A stretch of 64,000 nucleotides of DNA from Longimicrobiales bacterium (lineage in GTDB: Bacteria; Gemmatimonadota; Gemmatimonadetes; Longimicrobiales; Gaopeijiaceae): contig JANQDZ010000006.1 in assembly GCA_028278645.1 (NCBI GenBank), positions 23,775 through 87,774 of the forward strand, in the 5' to 3' direction. Of the stretch, positions 7,937-17,463 are shown piece after piece. The notes beneath the pieces were generated by a model, which ran no database searches, was not told where the DNA came from, and saw only the letters and a list, made by a program, of their open reading frames with translations. Both the position numbers and the translations under genes were made by a program. Each line of letters opens with the position of its first letter. Within the stretch, counting starts at the first letter, position 1.

Positions 7937-8532
7937 CGAAGCCCGAAGGCCAAAGCGTCCCGAAGGCCGACTTCCATGAAGAGGCATTGCCCCACATGGA
8001 TGCCGTTTTCCGGTTCGCTCTACGCCTATCCGGGTCCCAGGACCAGGCCGAAGACCTGGTTCAGGAGACGTTCCTGAGGGCCTTCCGATCGTGGGACAAG
8101 TACACCCCGGGAACCCAATGCAAGAGTTGGTTATTTACTATCTGCAGGAACGTCTTCCTGCGGCAGAGGGAGCGGGGCCAACGCCACGATGAGATCGTGT
8201 CAGAGAACGTGGACCGGAGCTCCGGCCCGTTTGAAGTCGTAAACCCCGTTTGGGTGAAGGCTGTGAAGGCAGACCCGGAAGGGGAGTTCTTCGATGCCAT
8301 CGTGGACGAGGCGGTTCTGGAACGCATCCAAGAGCTGCCGGAAGACTATCGGACGGCGGTGGTTCTCTCGGACCTGGAGGGTTTTACCTACCAGGAGATC
8401 TCCGAGATGACTGAGGTCCCGGTTGGCACGGTGAAAAGCCGTCTCTTCCGAGGCCGCCGATTGTTACAGAGTGCTTTATACGATTACGCAGTCTCAATGG
8501 GGTACATCAAAGGTGCCCCCGATGAGGCCTGA
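7933..8532 (+). CDS. ECF-type RNA polymerase sigma factor
   Basis: A 199-residue sigma-70 family protein. Region 2 lies at about residues 21-81 (AEDLVQETFLRAFRSWDKY ... SWLFTICRNVFLRQ), and region 4 at about 134-190 (PEDYRTAVVLSDLEGFTYQEI ... VPVGTVKSRLFRGRRLL). The linker of about 50 residues is longer than in many ECF factors. GTG 7933 overlaps the upstream stop and has GGAGG 7 nt before it. The next gene, 9 nt downstream, encodes a zinc-binding anti-sigma factor, giving the usual sigma/anti-sigma pair. The target promoters are unknown. Confidence 0.95.
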   Translation: MTKPEGQSVPKADFHEEALPHMDAVFRFALRLSGSQDQAEDLVQETFLRAFRSWDKYTPGTQCKSWLFTICRNVFLRQRERGQRHDEIVSENVDRSSGPFEVVNPVWVKAVKADPEGEFFDAIVDEAVLERIQELPEDYRTAVVLSDLEGFTYQEISEMTEVPVGTVKSRLFRGRRLLQSALYDYAVSMGYIKGAPDEA

Positions 8533-8541
8533 GGATCTCAT

Positions 8542-8880
8542 ATGAGTTTTTTCGACCGCTTACGACGTCTTCTGGGGAGTTCCCAAAAGTCTCGGAGCAG
8601 GGCGGGCGGTAACGGGAAACCCTCCAGCGATGTCGACCCCATCACTTGTATGGAGGCCCTCGAGAGGGTCCAGGGATACCTGGATGGGGAGCTGGACGAT
8701 GTCTCCCACGAAGAAGTGACCCTGCACTTCTCCATGTGCAAGCGGTGTTATCCCCATCTGAAGTTGGAAGAGCGCTTCAAGGAACTTCTCCATCGGTCCA
8801 CCGAGGAGGAAGCCTGTCCGGAACACGTGAAATCCCAGGTTCTGGAGCTCCTGGCCCAAGAAGCTGGTAAGGGCGGCTAG
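8542..8880 (+). CDS. Zinc-finger anti-sigma factor (ZAS/RsrA-like)
   Basis: A 112-residue soluble protein with the ZAS zinc motif: Cys36, then His62-x3-Cys66-x2-Cys69 (LHFSMCKRC). This matches redox-sensing anti-sigma factors such as RsrA, which release their sigma factor when the zinc-binding cysteines oxidise. There is no membrane segment, so signal input is cytoplasmic. An extra Cys92 is present. The N-terminal 30 residues are basic and probably flexible. Start ATG 8542 has GAGG 7 nt upstream. A terminator follows at 8929-8963. Confidence 0.9.
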   Translation: MSFFDRLRRLLGSSQKSRSRAGGNGKPSSDVDPITCMEALERVQGYLDGELDDVSHEEVTLHFSMCKRCYPHLKLEERFKELLHRSTEEEACPEHVKSQVLELLAQEAGKGG

Positions 8881-8928
8881 AAACAGAGACCTTCGCCTGT
8901 CTCGAATCGGCGACGGTGGCCATTAGTC

Positions 8929-8963
8929 GAACCGTCGGTCCTTAAGGGGACCGGCGGTTTTCT
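8929..8963 (+). terminator. Intrinsic terminator of the sigma operon
   Basis: An 11-bp stem with one G-T pair (8931-8941 with 8948-8958), a short TTAAGG-type loop and a T-rich tail (TTTTCTC), 50 nt past the anti-sigma stop codon. Confidence 0.85.
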
Positions 8964-9101
8964 CATTGTGTTCCTTCCCGGGCTGATGGCGGCCTTGCCA
9001 GTCCTCACCGATTCTGGGAGGTTGAGCCCACGCCTGGGTTGATTTCGGTATCACCCGCGATCAGGCCTCTAAGCGCACCCTGAAACGAGCGAAGTGAAGG
9101 A

Positions 9102-11624
9102 ATGGCCACGGCCGAGAAACGAGAAAGAATCCTCTCCCGCCTCATCGAGGAGGAGATGAAGGAGTCCTTCCTGGACTACTCCATGAGCGTGATCGTCCAG
9201 AGGGCTCTACCCGATGTCCGGGACGGCCTTAAGCCCGTCCACCGGCGCATCCTGTTCGCCATGCACGAGCTGGGGCTGTCACCGGATCGACCCTACAAGA
9301 AGTGCGCGACCGTCGTAGGTGACGTGCTGGGTAAATACCACCCGCACGGCGATAGCGCGGTGTACGATGCGTTGGTCCGGATGGTCCAGGACTTCTCGCT
9401 CCGGTACCCCCTGGTGGACGGCCAGGGCAACTTCGGCTCCATCGACGGCGATGCGGCGGCGGCCTATCGGTATACCGAAGCCCGCCTGGCCGCGCCGGCA
9501 TCAGAACTCCTCACGGATATCGAGAAGGCCACGGTAGACTGGACGCCGAACTTCGATGATCGACTGGAGGAGCCGGAGGTCCTTCCGGGGAGGATTCCGA
9601 ATTTCCTCGTGAATGGCAGCGCCGGGATCGCCGTTGGGATGAGCACCAACGTCCCGCCCCACAACCTCCGTGAGGTGGGTGAAGCGGTAAGGATTCTGGT
9701 TAACGACCCTGAGTGCACCATCGGGGACCTGATGCGAGCTCTTCCGGGGCCTGACTTCCCCACGGGCGGCTTCATCGTCGGCCGGAAGGGGATCCAGGAG
9801 ATGTACGAGACGGGACGAGGGCGTCTGGTCATGCGAGGGCGGGTGGTAAAGGAAGCGCTTAGAGGCGGGAAGCAACAACTGGTGGTCACCGAGCTTCCCT
9901 ACGGTGTGTCGAAAGCCAAGATCATCGACCAGATTGCCGGCCTCGCACGGAAGGGGAAAATTGACGAGGTCTCGGAACTGAGGGACGAGTCGGATCGGGA
10001 CGGGATGCGCCTGGTGGTGGAGCTGAAGCGCGGATCCAACGCCAAAGCGATGCTCCAAACCCTCCTGAAACGGACAAATCTCCAGGCCACGTTCGGCGCC
10101 CACCTTCTGGCTTTGGACCATGGCCAGCCCCGCGAGTTCAACCTTAAGGAGATCCTGGCGCACTACCGGGATCATCGGTTGGAGGTGATTCGCAGACGGT
10201 CTCGGTTTGACCTGGAAAAGGCGGAAGCTGAGCGCCACATCACCGAGGGCCTTCTGGCGGCTCTGGATCAGATCGACGAAGTCATCGCCATCATCCGGAA
10301 GTCGAAGGACCGCCCAACGGCTTCCCGCCGACTGCAGAACAGACTAGGGCTGAGTGAGGTCCAGGCCGAAGCCATCTTGAATATGCGGCTCGGCAAGCTC
10401 ACGGCCCTCGAGCATAAGGAGCTGAAGGCTCGCTTGAAGGCCCTTCAGAGCCGCATCAAAGAGCTCAGGGCCATTCTGAAGAGTGAGGACCGGCAGCTGG
10501 ACGTTCTCCTGGAAGAGTTGGAGGAGGTCGTAGACCAGTTCGGGGACGGCCGTCGAACCGTGCTCCTGAGTGACGGTGAGGAAGAAGAGGCGGTGGTGGA
10601 AAGCTCCATGGCCGATGAGGACGTGGTGGTGACGGTCAGCCACGAGGGGTTTGTGAAGCGGATCCCTATGCACCTTTACCGACGTCGCGTCACGAGTGGA
10701 AAAGCTCTAGCCGGCATGGACCGCTTCGAAGGTGACTATCTCGAGCGGGTATTTGTGGCTCGGACCCAAGGGTGGATTCTGGTGTTCACCCGGGCCGGCC
10801 ATGTCTTCTTCCTCCCCGTTTTGGATGTGCCGGAGGGGAGTCGGGTTTCCAGAGGACAATCCCTGTACGCTTTGGTGAGGGCTGGGCGGAACGATCCCAT
10901 CGTTTCAGTCCTGCCCGTGGAGGACCTGGAGTCCGATCGCACCCTGGTTTTCCTGACCCGAAAGGGGCTGATGAAGCGGACGAGTCTTGCCGAATTCTCC
11001 AATCCCCGGGCCGGCGGTATCATCGCCTCGGGGGTCAGGTCCGGGGATGAGATCTTCCACGTGGCCCTCTCCGATGGGAAGGCAGAGGTCATGGCCCTCT
11101 CAAAGGGTGGTAGGGCCATAAGGTTTCCGGAAGATCAGATCTCCGTCCTCGGCAGAACGGCCCAGGGGATGAAGGGCATTGGCCTGAAAGGTGATGACGC
11201 CGTGGTGGGGATGCTCCTGGTGAGGCGAGAGGCCCAGGTTCTGACCATTACCGAGGATGGGATGGGAAGGCGTACCAGGGTGGACGAGTTCCCCCTTCAG
11301 AACCGGGGCGGTCTGGGCACCATGGTGATGCCGGGAGGGGCGGCGGCCGGGAAGCTGGTTTCCGCCCTCGAGGTGGTAGAGGGGGAAGACGTCATGGTGG
11401 TTTCGGCGGGCGGGAAAGTATTCCGGGTGCCGGTGGACGGCATCCCGGAACAGCACCGCAGAAGCAAGGGGAAGAGACTGGTTTCCTTGCCCCCAGGGGA
11501 CAGGGTCGTGGAGGTTACCAGGGCCTCAGGAAAGAAGACCAAGGTCCCGGCACCCGACCGGACCGGGGAGGGAGATTCCGAGTCGGGGTCGGAGGCCGCG
11601 GACCAGATGGAGCTGCTGAGCTAA
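9102..11624 (+). CDS. gyrA: Type IIA topoisomerase subunit A (DNA gyrase A / ParC)
   Basis: An 840-residue breakage-reunion subunit. Residues 1-500 form the winged-helix/tower part, with catalytic Tyr124 in AYRYTEARL and a wild-type quinolone region ([12 protein letters not shown], Ser85 and Asp89). Residues about 515-800 form the beta-pinwheel. The gyrase-defining GyrA box in the first blade (normally QRRGGxG) is replaced by [12 protein letters not shown], while the blade-6 relative QNRGGLG is kept (about 730). The protein could therefore be a divergent gyrase A or a ParC-like subunit; no gyrB/parE is in the window to decide. It ends in an acidic tail. The next gene converges after 20 nt. 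Confidence 0.9.
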   Translation: MATAEKRERILSRLIEEEMKESFLDYSMSVIVQRALPDVRDGLKPVHRRILFAMHELGLSPDRPYKKCATVVGDVLGKYHPHGDSAVYDALVRMVQDFSLRYPLVDGQGNFGSIDGDAAAAYRYTEARLAAPASELLTDIEKATVDWTPNFDDRLEEPEVLPGRIPNFLVNGSAGIAVGMSTNVPPHNLREVGEAVRILVNDPECTIGDLMRALPGPDFPTGGFIVGRKGIQEMYETGRGRLVMRGRVVKEALRGGKQQLVVTELPYGVSKAKIIDQIAGLARKGKIDEVSELRDESDRDGMRLVVELKRGSNAKAMLQTLLKRTNLQATFGAHLLALDHGQPREFNLKEILAHYRDHRLEVIRRRSRFDLEKAEAERHITEGLLAALDQIDEVIAIIRKSKDRPTASRRLQNRLGLSEVQAEAILNMRLGKLTALEHKELKARLKALQSRIKELRAILKSEDRQLDVLLEELEEVVDQFGDGRRTVLLSDGEEEEAVVESSMADEDVVVTVSHEGFVKRIPMHLYRRRVTSGKALAGMDRFEGDYLERVFVARTQGWILVFTRAGHVFFLPVLDVPEGSRVSRGQSLYALVRAGRNDPIVSVLPVEDLESDRTLVFLTRKGLMKRTSLAEFSNPRAGGIIASGVRSGDEIFHVALSDGKAEVMALSKGGRAIRFPEDQISVLGRTAQGMKGIGLKGDDAVVGMLLVRREAQVLTITEDGMGRRTRVDEFPLQNRGGLGTMVMPGGAAAGKLVSALEVVEGEDVMVVSAGGKVFRVPVDGIPEQHRRSKGKRLVSLPPGDRVVEVTRASGKKTKVPAPDRTGEGDSESGSEAADQMELLS

Positions 11625-11644
11625 GGACCGAGGCGGCGCGGAAC

Positions 11645-13453
11645 CTACCGGCTCCCCAGTACGACTGAGAGGCTGATCCGCTCTCCGTCTCGGAGCACAA
11701 CGACCACGACCTCGTCTCCGGGTTTGTGGTCCCGAAGAGCGTAGGTGTAGGCGTAGAGGTCGGTGATCTCTCTCCCACCAAACTCCACGATCACGTCTCC
11801 CCCTTTCAACCCACCTTTTTCTGCGGGGCTCTCTTCCCGGACGCCCGTAATCCGGACGCCGGTCTCCTGGGGCGTCATGTCCGGTATTGTCCCCATGTAC
11901 GCGCCGTAGCCGGGCCCGGGTGACGACGGGGCCGCCGAGTCCGTGGGCATCCCACCCCCATGGGGGCTTCCTGCACCCTCCACCAACGTCATGGCCAACG
12001 CTTCGGTTTCACCGGATCCGGCCACCGCTCCGATGATTTCGGCGGCATAAGCAGACACCCTCTCCATACCTTCCCGATTGATGAGCTCGAAGTCGTCGTC
12101 GGGCCGGTGGTAGTCCGAGTGGGTGTTGGTGAAGAGCATGAGAACCGGGATGGACGCACCATAGAAGGACGAGTGGTCCGAAGGTCCGAACCCGTCGGGG
12201 ATGGAGGCCAGGACGAAGGGATCCTGCTGATTCTCGTTGAGGTCTGCGAGGAGGTCCGGCCATTCCTCCGCCGTCCCGGTTCCGTAGACGGTCAGGGTGT
12301 TCTCCCGGAGTCTTCCCACCATGTCCATGTTCAACATGGCCACGGTGTTCTCCAGAGGGAGAAGGGGTTCGTTCACGTAGTGGGCGGACCCCCAGAGCCC
12401 CTTCTCCTCTCCGGTGAAGGCCAAGAAGAGAACGGAGCGGGCCGGCCTGTTTCCGGGTTGTTGGAGCAGTCGGGCGACCTCCATGAGGGCTGCGGTGCCA
12501 CTGGCGTTGTCATCGGCTCCGTTGTGAACCTCCGCGGCGTCAGGATCCAGGGAGCCGTCCCCACCAAAACCCAAATGGTCGTAGTGGGCTCCCACGATGA
12601 CCACTTCCCTGGCGAGGGTGGGATGCTCACCGGGGATCAGGGCCGCAACGTTTCGGGCCTCTACCATTCTGGGCTCCACCGCGGCGGTCAGGCTGACGGT
12701 CTCTTCGCCTTTAGCTGCTTCCCGGACTTTGTCGGCCGCTGCGCCAAAGATCGCGATTGCCGGGATCCTCACTGCTGGTCTTTGCTCGGCGGTCGGATCT
12801 GGGAGATCCTCCCCTTCACTGAGGAGAACCAGGATGGCCGCCGCACCCCGTCCGGCTGCTACCGAAGCCTTAAAATGGGGATCCCCAGCCATGGTGTTCA
12901 TAGCGCCGTGGGGATCGGCCCCTTCCACCACCACCACCTTCCCATTCAGGTCGAGGTGGGCGTAAACGTCGTCCTCGCTCCCGGGGCGGCTTACCCCGGG
13001 GCCGCCGTAAACCAGAGAGCCGTCTACCGCCGCAGCGGTGGAGAACCCGAAGGGGACCCATGCGCTGTTGAGGGCCAACACCTCTCCCTCAACCGTCAGG
13101 TTGTTTCCCTCACCAAGTACCGATCCCATCTGAACCTGGAAGGAATGGAAGAACGATCCGTCCGGCCCGGCCCCAGTCAGGCCCAAGTCCTGAAACACCC
13201 CGGCGATGTACTCCCCGGCACAGCGCTCCCCGCGGGTCCCCGTCTCCCGGCCTTCCAAGGCGTCGTCGGCCAGATACCTTACATGGGCGAACGGCCCTAC
13301 CAGGTCCTGGATCAGGGTTCCGGGGCGGGGACAGGATTCCTGAGCTTGTGCCTGCAGCTGGGAACTTCCCAGGACGGATCCCGGTACGAGTAGTGCCGTA
13401 AAAACCAGAGGCCTGGCGGCTCTGGGAAAACGCCAATTCGTCGACATCATCAT
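11645..13453 (-). CDS. Exported M28 aminopeptidase with C-terminal PDZ domain
   Basis: A 602-residue secreted metallopeptidase. A Sec signal peptide ends near residue 38 (AQAQE). A PA-like insert lies at about 130-250. The M28 catalytic domain carries two-zinc ligands in GAHYDHLG (His290), HNGADDNASG (Asp314/Asp315), FTGEEKG, LNMDMVG and TNTHSDYH. A PDZ-like domain follows at about 520-602 (ESPAEKGGLKGGDVIVEFGG). This domain order is common for periplasmic or outer-membrane peptidases in related phyla. Three tandem ATG codons (13453, 13450, 13447) could start it. It is divergent from the TolB-like gene with only 29 nt between start codons. Confidence 0.93.
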   Translation of the reverse strand: MMMSTNWRFPRAARPLVFTALLVPGSVLGSSQLQAQAQESCPRPGTLIQDLVGPFAHVRYLADDALEGRETGTRGERCAGEYIAGVFQDLGLTGAGPDGSFFHSFQVQMGSVLGEGNNLTVEGEVLALNSAWVPFGFSTAAAVDGSLVYGGPGVSRPGSEDDVYAHLDLNGKVVVVEGADPHGAMNTMAGDPHFKASVAAGRGAAAILVLLSEGEDLPDPTAEQRPAVRIPAIAIFGAAADKVREAAKGEETVSLTAAVEPRMVEARNVAALIPGEHPTLAREVVIVGAHYDHLGFGGDGSLDPDAAEVHNGADDNASGTAALMEVARLLQQPGNRPARSVLFLAFTGEEKGLWGSAHYVNEPLLPLENTVAMLNMDMVGRLRENTLTVYGTGTAEEWPDLLADLNENQQDPFVLASIPDGFGPSDHSSFYGASIPVLMLFTNTHSDYHRPDDDFELINREGMERVSAYAAEIIGAVAGSGETEALAMTLVEGAGSPHGGGMPTDSAAPSSPGPGYGAYMGTIPDMTPQETGVRITGVREESPAEKGGLKGGDVIVEFGGREITDLYAYTYALRDHKPGDEVVVVVLRDGERISLSVVLGSR

Positions 13454-13482
13454 CGCTGCTTTTTCTCGTGGCTCGGTAATAA

Positions 13483-14568
13483 ATGCTTTCTATCCAAAGA
13501 TCTGCCCTGATCCCCTCTGTTGCGCTGGGGGCATCTCTATTGCTTTCTGTTGCCTCCGCATCCGCGCAGGAGACCCCCCATGGTTCCCTCCTGCATCCCG
13601 ATGAGGGGCACCTCAGGAACATCCGCCAGCTGACCTTTTCGGGGGAGAATGCCGAAGCGTATTTCTCCGCCGACGGTACCCGGCTGATCTACCAATCCCG
13701 GGCCGAAGGCGAGGGATGCGATCAAATCTACACCCTGGACCTGGCCAGCGGTGAGACCCGCCTCGTATCCACCGGCCAGGGTCGGACGACGTGCTCTTAT
13801 TACTACCCTGGCGGGAATAGGATCCTCTACGCCTCCACCCATCACTGGGATCTGGCCTGTCCCCCTCCTCCTGACATGAGCCAGGGATACGTATGGGCCC
13901 TTTATCCCACCTATGACATCTTCGCAGCGGATCCGGATGGCACCAACATCGTTCAGCTGACCGAGAGTTGGGGATACGATGCCGAAGCCACCTTCTCTCC
14001 GGTTGAAGACCTGATGGTTTTCACCAGCATGAGGGACGGAGATCTGGAGATCTACACCATGCGAGGGGACGGTTCCGATGTCAGGCGCCTGACCCACAAA
14101 CTCGGATATGACGGGGGTCCGTTCTTTTCTCCCGATGGCAAGAAGATCGTGTACCGATCAGGGTATCCGGACACGGAGGAAGAGGTGGCGGACTACCGAA
14201 AGCTCCTGGCTCGGGGACTGATCCGCCCCTCGGCCCTGGAGGTTTATGTCATGGATGTCGATGGATCGAACCAGGTCCAGGTCACCGACAACGGCGCCGC
14301 CAACTTCGGGCCCTACTTCCACCCATCCGGGGAGAAAATCCTCTTCAGTTCCAACCTCCACGATCCAGGGGGCCGGGAGTTCGACATCTTTATGATCAAT
14401 GTCGATGGAACGGTCCTCGAGCAGATCACCTTCACGGGCGGATTCGACGGTTTTCCCATGTTCAGCCCGGACGGGAAGTACCTGGTGTTCGGCTCGAACC
14501 GGAATGAGAGCCACCCCGGGAACACCAATGTGTTCATCGCTGAGTGGGTGGAGAATCCAGAGAGTTGA
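13483..14568 (+). CDS. Exported TolB-like WD40/PD40 beta-propeller protein
   Basis: A 361-residue protein with a Sec signal peptide (cleavage near SASAQE, residue 29) and about six PD40-type repeats (F-S-x-D-G-x-x-(I/L)-(V/I)-(Y/F)-x-S pattern: FSADGTRLIYQS, FSPVEDLMVFTS, FSPDGKKIVYRS, FHPSGEKILFSS, FSPDGKYLVFGS). This is the TolB propeller fold, used for protein binding in the periplasm. Four cysteines in the 75-130 region may form disulfides. Its 3' end overlaps the convergent SARP gene by 35 nt. Confidence 0.9.
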   Translation: MLSIQRSALIPSVALGASLLLSVASASAQETPHGSLLHPDEGHLRNIRQLTFSGENAEAYFSADGTRLIYQSRAEGEGCDQIYTLDLASGETRLVSTGQGRTTCSYYYPGGNRILYASTHHWDLACPPPPDMSQGYVWALYPTYDIFAADPDGTNIVQLTESWGYDAEATFSPVEDLMVFTSMRDGDLEIYTMRGDGSDVRRLTHKLGYDGGPFFSPDGKKIVYRSGYPDTEEEVADYRKLLARGLIRPSALEVYVMDVDGSNQVQVTDNGAANFGPYFHPSGEKILFSSNLHDPGGREFDIFMINVDGTVLEQITFTGGFDGFPMFSPDGKYLVFGSNRNESHPGNTNVFIAEWVENPES

Positions 14569-17368
14569 GGATTTCCCGGGCCTTCTCTACCATCCATTCG
14601 TATTCCAGGTCCGGATCGGTGAAGGTATCCAGGAAGGCGTGGAGGTGGGCTCGGGCTCTCTCTCCTTCTCCCATTTCCGCATAAAGGCGCCCAAGGCCGA
14701 GGCGGGCTGAGGGGCGGAAGAACCCGTGAAAAGCCCAGTCATCCAGCCGATGGACGGGTCGGGGGAAGAAGGCCTCGAGGCAGGAAATGGCTGAAGAAGA
14801 ATCTCCCAGACCGGTGTGGGCTTCCGCCAGCAACCACCAAGCCAGGTAGGCGGCACCAGGCAGATACCCGCCGACGCCCGGATCCCGAACGCTGGCTGCC
14901 ATGGGCTCCAGCTCCTCGACCACAGTTCCCCAATCCCCGCGACGGAAGGCCGGCGCCGCATTCAGGAGAGTGAACCACGGCCCGAAGTTCCTCTCGAAGG
15001 TCCGACTTGTGGCCGTATCTCGCATGGCCTGCAGGCGGGCTACAACCCGCTTTGCGTCCACCGTGTCACCCATGAGGCCTTCCCGGGCACCGTACAATAG
15101 GAAGTCCACCACCGGGAACTTGCCTCGCCCCTCGAGCTCCATGGGGGTGTCGCCAGGGCCCGGCTCGTGGTGTGGGAGGTGGAACACTAGATCCAGGAAC
15201 AGGTGAGAGAGGCGTGTCCGCTGAGATTGAGTAAGACCGAAGGGGTCACCTGGGGCTGGGCTGAGGAGGCCATGGGCCTCGTTGACACGGCCTCGGATCG
15301 CGTGAAGCTGCCGGGAGGTCCATTCCACTCCGTTGGGCCAGCGCCACCCGTCAGGATGTTCACGCAGTAGGCTGTCTGCCCGGTTCCACTCGCCCTCCGC
15401 CAGGGTTTCGTAGAAGGAAAGATCTCGGGCGCAATCCTCCGGCAATTTCCCACCGAGGGAGTCCAGGACGGTCAACCACTCTTCCGATCGGTTCAGGGAT
15501 ACAGCCCACTTCAGGTAGTTGCTGTGGCATGCTGAGTAGTAGGGGTGGTCAGGATCGAACCGTCGGGCTACCTGGGCTCCGGAACCCTCGGACCGCATGA
15601 AGATGCTCCACCCAGAGTCGGGAAGTGCCCCTTCATGGCCCAACCTCAGGGCGTAGTAATCGCTCCAGGTCGGGTCCCTCTCGATGGCCTCCTCCGCTTC
15701 CTCAAAAGCCTGATCCCAGAGTGCGATGTCGTCCATGAGTCTGAGGTGAAGCTGGATGTCCGCCCATCTGGCCTCGGTGAGACGGTGGCGGAACTCTTGT
15801 ACACGCTCTGCAGCGTATCCAGATGAATCCCTGTCCACTGGGAAGGTGAGGTAGACGTCGGAAAGGCGCTGCCAGGCCATGGCGAAGGCTGAATCCAGAG
15901 CCACGGCTTCCCAGAGGAGCGTTCTGGCTCCCTGAACCTGGACCTGACTGGTGAAGGTGCGGGCTGCCTGATACTTCTTCAGGGCTTCCAGGGAACTGGT
16001 GAGGACCTGCGGGAGCGGTTCGGTGTCGGCCAACACTGCCCTGGGTTCCCCCAGTTTTCGCCGGATGTCCCGAGCCACTTCGTCCACCATGGCCACCACT
16101 GTTTCCTTTGAGTCCGCGACTCCTCTCCCCTCAGCCGTCAAACGGCCTTCTTCCAAATCTTCCACTCTGAGGGCCAGGACGTGATCCCCTCCGAGCAGGT
16201 CGAGGCGTGGAAGGACCACGGTACTCACTCCCAGCCGCTGGGCTACCTCCCTTGCAAGGCCGGGGGTCAGCGGGGTGTCGAGCGCCCGATCCATCAATGC
16301 AAGGACTCGCTCCACAACCGTCACCGGAACCGTTTGGACGACATGGGAACCGTCCAGCCGGTTCTGGAGCAGGAACCCGACGGCGTCTCTCTCTTCACCA
16401 CCGGCGTTGCCGGCCACGGAAGCCAGGATCGCGAATGGCCGGTCAGAAGGAGGCGGGCCCAGCGGCGGTGAAAACCACCCGGCTTGATACGCGCCGGTAG
16501 CGGCGAAGCTGAAAATGGCGGCTGAAGCGAGAGACCAAAACCAGAGCTTCCAGGGTCCTTGTGAGGTCGGGACCGAGGCGGGAGTGGGGGGCGGGCCTCC
16601 CTCGGTCACATCCGAACCCTGACCAGCCGGGTGAACGTCAGGGACCAGGTCTCCGTTTCGTATGGCGTCGGCGATTGCAGCCGTCGTTAGGGACGGTTCG
16701 ACCTCTAACTCATCCCAGAGTTTCTCCCGGAATTTTTCATAGAATCTCAGGGCCGCGGCCCGATCCCCGGCCTTTGCCATGGACTCGATAAAATCGGCGA
16801 CTGGGGTCTCGTCACTCCAGACCAAGGCGAGGGCCTTCTGGGCGTTTCGCTCTGCGTCCACCAGGGTGCCCCTGCCGATCTGCTCCTTGGCCAAAGCCCA
16901 AGCCGCCCCGGCGGCCGCCTCCTGGAGTCGCTCCCTTTCTCCGTCCACCCAGTCTCCGAAGCCCCAGGCCCCACCGAGATGAAAGCCCTGCATGAACCCC
17001 CCACCGTACAGATCGAGGGCATCCCCCCAGCGTTCTTCTGCGATGGCCGTGTCGAAATCTTCCAGGTCTGTTCGGATTGTAAACGGCGCGAAACCCACCT
17101 CTTCCGTACCCCGACTGATGATCGAGGCGTCCGAGAGGTTGCGGCGGAGGAAGGAAAGACTCTGGGAGAGTGCGTTCCGGGCTTTGGTCTCGTCACTTTC
17201 GGGCCAGAAGAGCCCTAAAAGGGTATCGCGCCTTTTGAGTCCGCCGGGTTTGGCCGCGGCAAGGTACACAAGGAGAGCCAATCGCTTCGGTTGGGAAAGG
17301 ATCGAGGTGACCTCGTTCCCGTCCCGGTCCAAAAGAGTGAGTGTTCCAAGTGTACGAAGGGTCAGCAA
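14534..17368 (-). CDS. SARP-type transcriptional regulator with membrane segment and TPR tail
   Basis: A 944-residue regulator. Residues 1-100 form an OmpR/SARP winged-helix domain (KRLALLVYLAAAKPGGLKRR, RNALSQSLSFLRRNL). Residues about 105-250 match a bacterial transcriptional activation domain (LYEKF-type helices, ELEVEPS). One transmembrane helix lies near 275-298 (WFWSLASAAIFSFAATGAY). The next part is a TolB-N/FlgO-like domain (about 310-450), then TPR-like helices to the end. The DNA-binding domain would face the cytoplasm and the tail the periplasm, so it may sense envelope state; this is inference. The start is TTG 17368, preceded by GGGGGAA. Confidence 0.88.
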   Translation of the reverse strand: MLTLRTLGTLTLLDRDGNEVTSILSQPKRLALLVYLAAAKPGGLKRRDTLLGLFWPESDETKARNALSQSLSFLRRNLSDASIISRGTEEVGFAPFTIRTDLEDFDTAIAEERWGDALDLYGGGFMQGFHLGGAWGFGDWVDGERERLQEAAAGAAWALAKEQIGRGTLVDAERNAQKALALVWSDETPVADFIESMAKAGDRAAALRFYEKFREKLWDELEVEPSLTTAAIADAIRNGDLVPDVHPAGQGSDVTEGGPPPTPASVPTSQGPWKLWFWSLASAAIFSFAATGAYQAGWFSPPLGPPPSDRPFAILASVAGNAGGEERDAVGFLLQNRLDGSHVVQTVPVTVVERVLALMDRALDTPLTPGLAREVAQRLGVSTVVLPRLDLLGGDHVLALRVEDLEEGRLTAEGRGVADSKETVVAMVDEVARDIRRKLGEPRAVLADTEPLPQVLTSSLEALKKYQAARTFTSQVQVQGARTLLWEAVALDSAFAMAWQRLSDVYLTFPVDRDSSGYAAERVQEFRHRLTEARWADIQLHLRLMDDIALWDQAFEEAEEAIERDPTWSDYYALRLGHEGALPDSGWSIFMRSEGSGAQVARRFDPDHPYYSACHSNYLKWAVSLNRSEEWLTVLDSLGGKLPEDCARDLSFYETLAEGEWNRADSLLREHPDGWRWPNGVEWTSRQLHAIRGRVNEAHGLLSPAPGDPFGLTQSQRTRLSHLFLDLVFHLPHHEPGPGDTPMELEGRGKFPVVDFLLYGAREGLMGDTVDAKRVVARLQAMRDTATSRTFERNFGPWFTLLNAAPAFRRGDWGTVVEELEPMAASVRDPGVGGYLPGAAYLAWWLLAEAHTGLGDSSSAISCLEAFFPRPVHRLDDWAFHGFFRPSARLGLGRLYAEMGEGERARAHLHAFLDTFTDPDLEYEWMVEKAREILNSLDSPPTQR

Positions 17369-17382
17369 AAAGCAGATTCCCC

Positions 17383-17421
17383 CAAAGAAGAAAAGGCTGC
17401 CGGAGTCGGAATCGGCAGCCT
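17383..17421 (-). terminator. Intrinsic terminator after the NUDIX gene
   Basis: Read on the minus strand, AGGCTGCCG (17421-17413) pairs with CGGCAGCCT (17402-17394) across a 10-nt loop, followed by TTTTCTTCTTT. It lies just past the NUDIX stop and before the SARP start, so the two genes are probably separate transcripts. Confidence 0.8.
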
Positions 17422-17463
17422 GTCAACCAACAAAATGAAGTTGCGCCTAAACTTTGGGCAAGC

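Noticed and set aside
11960..13393. 477-codon plus-strand frame inside the M28 peptidase gene
   Set aside because: The minus-strand frame has the full M28 and PDZ motifs; the plus frame has none.
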